From: Peteryoungia algae
GTDB lineage: Bacteria; Pseudomonadota; Alphaproteobacteria; Rhizobiales; Rhizobiaceae
NCBI RefSeq assembly: GCF_030369675.1
Contig: NZ_CP128477.1
Span: 1,488,001 to 1,552,000, forward strand
DNA length: 64,000 nucleotides
Reading direction: 5' to 3'
The notes beneath the pieces were generated by a model. It saw only the letters and a program-made list of their open reading frames with translations, was not told where the DNA came from and did no database searches. This document shows, in pieces, positions 61,305 through 64,000 of this stretch. The translations under genes and the position numbers were made by a program. Position 1 is the first letter of the stretch, and each line of letters begins with the position of its first letter.

Positions 61305-62234
61305 ATGAGCCACGACATCACCACCGACCTCGTCACCCTGCGCGACTACTGGCGTTACGCGATATCGCGCTTCAACGCTGCGGAACTGAGCTACGGCCAT
61401 GGCACCCACACAGCCGTCGACGATGCCGCCTTCCTCCTGCTCGACAGCCTCGACCTGCCAATCGATACGCTCGATCCCTTCCTCGACGCGAAACTTCTGC
61501 CCGCCGAGCGCCGCTTGCTTGCAGACCGTATCGAGACGCGTGTCGCCACCCACAAGCCATCGGCCTATCTCACCGGCCGCTCCTACATCCAGGGTCTGCG
61601 CTTCTTCGTCGACGAACGCGTGATCGTGCCGCGTTCGCATATCGGCGAGATCCTGTTCAACGAATATGGCGGCGAATTCGGCTCGACCTTTCTGCCCGAC
61701 CCCTTCGCCGTCGAAAGCGTCGTCGACATCTGCACCGGCTCCGGCTGCCTCGCCATCCTCGCGTCCCGCTTCTATCCCCTGGCGGCGATCGACGCCGTCG
61801 ATCTCTCGGCCGATGCGTTGCAAGTCGCGGAAAAGAACCGCCAGGCCTATGGTCTGGAAGACCAGCTGACGCTGCACCAGGGCGACCTCTTCACGCCGCT
61901 ATCAGGCCGCAAGTTCGATCTCATCATCACCAATCCGCCCTATGTCGATCACGAGGCCATGGAAGAATTCCCGGCCGAATACCGTGCCGAACCCGCCATG
62001 GCCCATGACGGCGGCGAGGACGGCCTCGACCTCGTCCGGACACTGCTCGCCGAGGCTCCGAAACACCTGAACCCCGGCGGCGGCATGCTCTGCGAAATCG
62101 GCCGTGGCCGCGACATTCTCGAAGCCGAATTCCCAGATCTCGACTTCCTCTGGGTCGAGACGACGGAAGAGGAAGATGCAGTGTTCTGGATCAGCGCCGA
62201 AGCATTGGGCGTAAAGGCGAAGCAGGGCAAGTGA
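61305..62234 (+). CDS. prmB: 50S ribosomal protein L3 N5-glutamine methyltransferase
   Basis: This 309-residue SAM-dependent enzyme methylates a glutamine of ribosomal protein L3. The catalytic motif is NPPYVDHEAM, with SAM motif VVDICTGSGCLAIL. The N-terminal helical domain (LRDYWRYAISRFNAAELSYGHG) distinguishes PrmB from PrmC. GGAAG precedes the ATG. It follows pth by 68 bases. Confidence 0.92.
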   Translation: MSHDITTDLVTLRDYWRYAISRFNAAELSYGHGTHTAVDDAAFLLLDSLDLPIDTLDPFLDAKLLPAERRLLADRIETRVATHKPSAYLTGRSYIQGLRFFVDERVIVPRSHIGEILFNEYGGEFGSTFLPDPFAVESVVDICTGSGCLAILASRFYPLAAIDAVDLSADALQVAEKNRQAYGLEDQLTLHQGDLFTPLSGRKFDLIITNPPYVDHEAMEEFPAEYRAEPAMAHDGGEDGLDLVRTLLAEAPKHLNPGGGMLCEIGRGRDILEAEFPDLDFLWVETTEEEDAVFWISAEALGVKAKQGK

Positions 62235-62267
62235 GGAAAGGCAGGGGGCGCCTTTTCCCGGCGACCA

Positions 62268-62858
62268 TCACCGTGTCGCCAGAAGCCCCTCGGCCAGCGC
62301 CTGAAACGCCTCCTGCGCCTTTGGGAGCACGCTCTCCGGCTCGGCGCTGGCAGCAACCCACATGGCGGCATTCAGCGCCGCCCCGCTGATCAGCCGCGCA
62401 GCGGCTTCCGCATCGACAGGCTTGAGCACGCCTTGCGACATCAGGTCCTCGACCGCCTGGCGGGTCGCCTGGAGGCAGGAATTCTGGCTCGGCCACAACG
62501 AGGGATCCCCAAGCACGGCCGGACCGTCGAGCAACACGATGCGCTGCACCTCGGGATCGAGGGCCATCTCGATATAGGCCGCCCCTTCGGCCAGGAGCGC
62601 ATCCCACCCCTCGCCGGCCGCAGCCCCACGCCGCTTGGCCCGCTGGGCCATATCGCCATCAATCTGGTTGACGACGGCGGCAAACAGCCCCCGCTTGTCG
62701 CCGAAATTGTGGTAGAGCGCGCCGCGCGTCAGCCCCGCCTCGGCCGTCAGCGCATCCATGGAGGCATCCGCAAAGCCCTTCTCGGCAAAGGCCTTGCGCG
62801 CAGCCGTGATCAGCTTGCCGCGATTTTCCTCCATACTTTCCGATCGTGTACGCCTCAC
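62268..62858 (-). CDS. TetR-family transcriptional repressor
   Basis: This 196-residue protein has the TetR HTH (LITAARKAFAEKGFADASMDALTAEAGLTRGALYHNFGDKRGLF) and a helical ligand domain. GTG 62858 is used because GGAGG lies five bases before it; ATG 62834 is an alternative. It is divergent from the RidA gene, and the repeats between them are good operator candidates. The inducer is unknown. Confidence 0.89.
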   Translation of the reverse strand: MRRTRSESMEENRGKLITAARKAFAEKGFADASMDALTAEAGLTRGALYHNFGDKRGLFAAVVNQIDGDMAQRAKRRGAAAGEGWDALLAEGAAYIEMALDPEVQRIVLLDGPAVLGDPSLWPSQNSCLQATRQAVEDLMSQGVLKPVDAEAAARLISGAALNAAMWVAASAEPESVLPKAQEAFQALAEGLLATR

Positions 62859-62885
62859 GCCATCCTCCGAGCTTCAGATACACAC

Positions 62886-62941
62886 CGTATGTAATTTGAC
62901 ATACGCCCCGTATGCGAGTAGATCCACATACGCAACGTATA
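62886..62941. promoter_or_regulatory. Tandem palindromic operators between tetR and ridA
   Basis: CATACG-CCC-CGTATG (62900-62914) is a perfect 15-bp palindrome. CATACG-CAA-CGTATA (62927-62941) repeats it with one end mismatch, 27 bases away. A half site CGTATG lies at 62886-62891. Confidence 0.8.
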
Positions 62942-63024
62942 TGAAATCTTCGACCCGCAGCCAAGCGGCATTTCAACGGCCCGTCCTTCGGGCCGAACGG
63001 CGTCGCCTGCCCGAAAGGAAAAGC

Positions 63025-63423
63025 ATGACCAAGCCTGAACCCGTCTTCCCCGCCAACCGGCACGCGCTCTACGAGCAGCACGGCTATTCCGCCGCAATCC
63101 GCACCGGGGATCTCCTCTTCGTCTCCGGTCAGGTCGGCAGTCGCGATGACGGCACGCCCGAGCCGGACTTCATCTCCCAGGTGCGCCGTGCCTTCGCCAA
63201 TCTCCAGGCAACCCTCGCCGCAGCCGGCTGCACCCTGGCCGACCTCGTCGACGTCACCACCTTCCACACCGACCCGGAAAGCCAGTTCGGGGCGATCATG
63301 CAGGTGAAGGCGGAAGTCTTCCCCGCCCCGCCCTATCCGAACTGGACGGCTGTTGGCGTCAACTGGCTCGCCGGCTTCGATTTCGAGATCAAGGTGATCG
63401 CACGGATACCGCAGGCAACCTAG
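63025..63423 (+). CDS. RidA/YjgF-family protein
   Basis: This 132-residue protein belongs to the RidA family, whose best-known members hydrolyse reactive 2-aminoacrylate imines. The pattern RTGDLLFVSGQVG, QVRRAFANLQATLAAAGCTLADLVDVTTF and YPNWTAVGVNWLAG fits. The arginine that RidA uses for substrate carboxylate (usually in a PARxxxxV segment) is replaced by PPYPNWTAV, so it is likely a Rid subfamily other than archetypal RidA. AAAGGAAAAGC precedes ATG 63025. Confidence 0.85.
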   Translation: MTKPEPVFPANRHALYEQHGYSAAIRTGDLLFVSGQVGSRDDGTPEPDFISQVRRAFANLQATLAAAGCTLADLVDVTTFHTDPESQFGAIMQVKAEVFPAPPYPNWTAVGVNWLAGFDFEIKVIARIPQAT

Positions 63424-63471
63424 GCTAACGGTCTTGCTGCGCCTGTCAGGAGGACGCGAGAACCCGCGTCC

Positions 63472-63780
63472 TCACTCCTCCGGTTCCGCCGTGAACAACA
63501 GCGGCATGCCCGCCTCCTTGGCGAGATCCATCGCCTCCGTCACCTTCGTCTCCGCAATCTCGCGCGTGCAGACGACAACCACGGCCGACCCGAACTTGTG
63601 CGCCGTCATCATCATCCGGTAGCCCGTTTCCTCACTCATCCGGAAGACGACCTTGAGCACGATCGTGACGAAGTCACGCGGCGTATAGTCGTCATTGTGC
63701 AGAAGCACTTTGTAGAGCCTCGGCTTCTCGACCTTCGGCTTGGTCACCGTCTTCGGCGTCAGCACTGTATCCTTCGCCAT
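63472..63780 (-). CDS. clpS: ATP-dependent Clp protease adaptor ClpS
   Basis: This 102-residue adaptor delivers N-end-rule substrates to ClpAP. The core YKVLLHNDDYTPRDFVTIVLKVVF and MMTAHKFGSAVVVVCTREIAETKV are intact, including the His and Asp residues of the N-degron pocket. ATG 63780 is four bases from GGAGGA; a longer frame to 63870 is unlikely. clpA is not adjacent. A hairpin AGGACGCG/CGCGTCCT (63451-63472) touches its stop. Confidence 0.93.
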   Translation of the reverse strand: MAKDTVLTPKTVTKPKVEKPRLYKVLLHNDDYTPRDFVTIVLKVVFRMSEETGYRMMMTAHKFGSAVVVVCTREIAETKVTEAMDLAKEAGMPLLFTAEPEE

Positions 63781-63891
63781 CATTCCTCCGGCAACTTCAG
63801 GCCCTCCGGGGGCCGCAACACTTGACCATGTCCCTCCTATACCCCATAGGCGTGGGCAACGAAAATCCATCCCGAGCAGGTATTCAGAGCC

Positions 63892-64000
63892 ATGGGCTTC
63901 AAATGCGGTATCGTCGGGCTTCCGAATGTCGGCAAGTCCACTCTCTTCAACGCGCTGACCAAGACGGCGGCAGCCCAGGCAGCCAACTATCCCTTCTGCA
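63892..64000 (+). CDS. ychF: Redox-regulated ATPase YchF, N-terminal part (cut by window edge)
   Basis: The visible 36 residues, starting [19 protein letters not shown], contain the P-loop GLPNVGKST and the NYPFC segment of the OLA1/YchF GTPase-fold ATPases. The position after rplY-pth matches rhizobial genomes. The rest lies outside the window. Confidence 0.95.
   Translation, partial: MGFKCGIVGLPNVGKSTLFNALTKTAAAQAANYPFC

Overview
The window is chromosomal DNA of a GC-rich alphaproteobacterium of the Rhizobiales, most likely Rhizobiaceae (Sinorhizobium/Agrobacterium/Rhizobium relatives). Reasons: blocks matching the rhizobial backbone as I recall it (greA-lpsB ... lrp-trxB-lsrB-ArsR gene; petP-petR-kinase; rplY ... 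pth ... ychF), a BA14K-type protein, OpgC, a UdgX/radical-SAM DNA repair pair with an alphaproteobacterial LexA box, and sigma-EcfG-type promoters. No rRNA, tRNA, CRISPR array, IS element or prophage was seen.

Layout. 1-7.6 kb: GST (partial), zinc alcohol dehydrogenase, amidase, a chemoreceptor gene broken by a 68-bp tandem duplication, a 2H-phosphoesterase-like protein and a GT87 membrane glycosyltransferase. 7.8-11.3 kb: carB, with a terminator-like hairpin in its leader. 11.5-15.5 kb: ArsR regulator plus two SRPBCC proteins in one operon with a palindromic operator, then two drug/metabolite exporters. 15.5-18.3 kb: udgX and a radical SAM/HhH protein, under a GTTC-N7-GTTC SOS box. 18.5-21.3 kb: greA, an LpsB/LpcC-like core mannosyltransferase and a KpsS-like gene. 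21.4-24.6 kb: lrp, trxB, lsrB, a candidate AbcR-type sRNA and an ArsR-family gene. 24.7-31.2 kb: OYE-type reductase, SDR/LysR divergon, DUF2188 protein, cation/proton antiporter and OpgC. 31.3-36.6 kb: aspartate aminotransferase, sulfide:quinone oxidoreductase, sugar dehydrogenase and a cold-shock protein with a long leader. 36.7-42.8 kb: BA14K protein, MBL hydrolase, a 53-aa small protein, petP-petR-histidine kinase, csaA-proC-ybjN. 43.2-50.7 kb: UbiK-like factor, lgt-NDUFAF7 methyltransferase-pgeF-M24 protein, a lipoprotein, prs and an unidentified winged-helix protein. 50.7-56.2 kb: DUF779 protein, aldehyde dehydrogenase, GAF-Fis regulator and an MHYT-GGDEF-EAL protein. 56.4-64 kb: rplY, a GGDEF-EAL protein with a periplasmic binding protein, pth, prmB, a TetR/RidA divergon, clpS and the start of ychF.

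Themes. Three sites match GGAAC-N16-CGTT exactly and stand upstream of an ArsR/OYE pair, a cation antiporter and opgC, suggesting part of the general stress regulon lies here. Housekeeping genes (carB, greA, trxB, proC, lgt, prs, rplY, pth, prmB, ychF) form a conserved frame into which accessory genes are inserted. Best targets for a second look: the SOS-box-controlled UdgX/radical-SAM operon, the sRNA between lsrB and the ArsR gene, the EcfG promoter trio, the duplicated chemoreceptor segment, and the LPS-core locus where a KpsS-like gene stands in place of lpsEDC.
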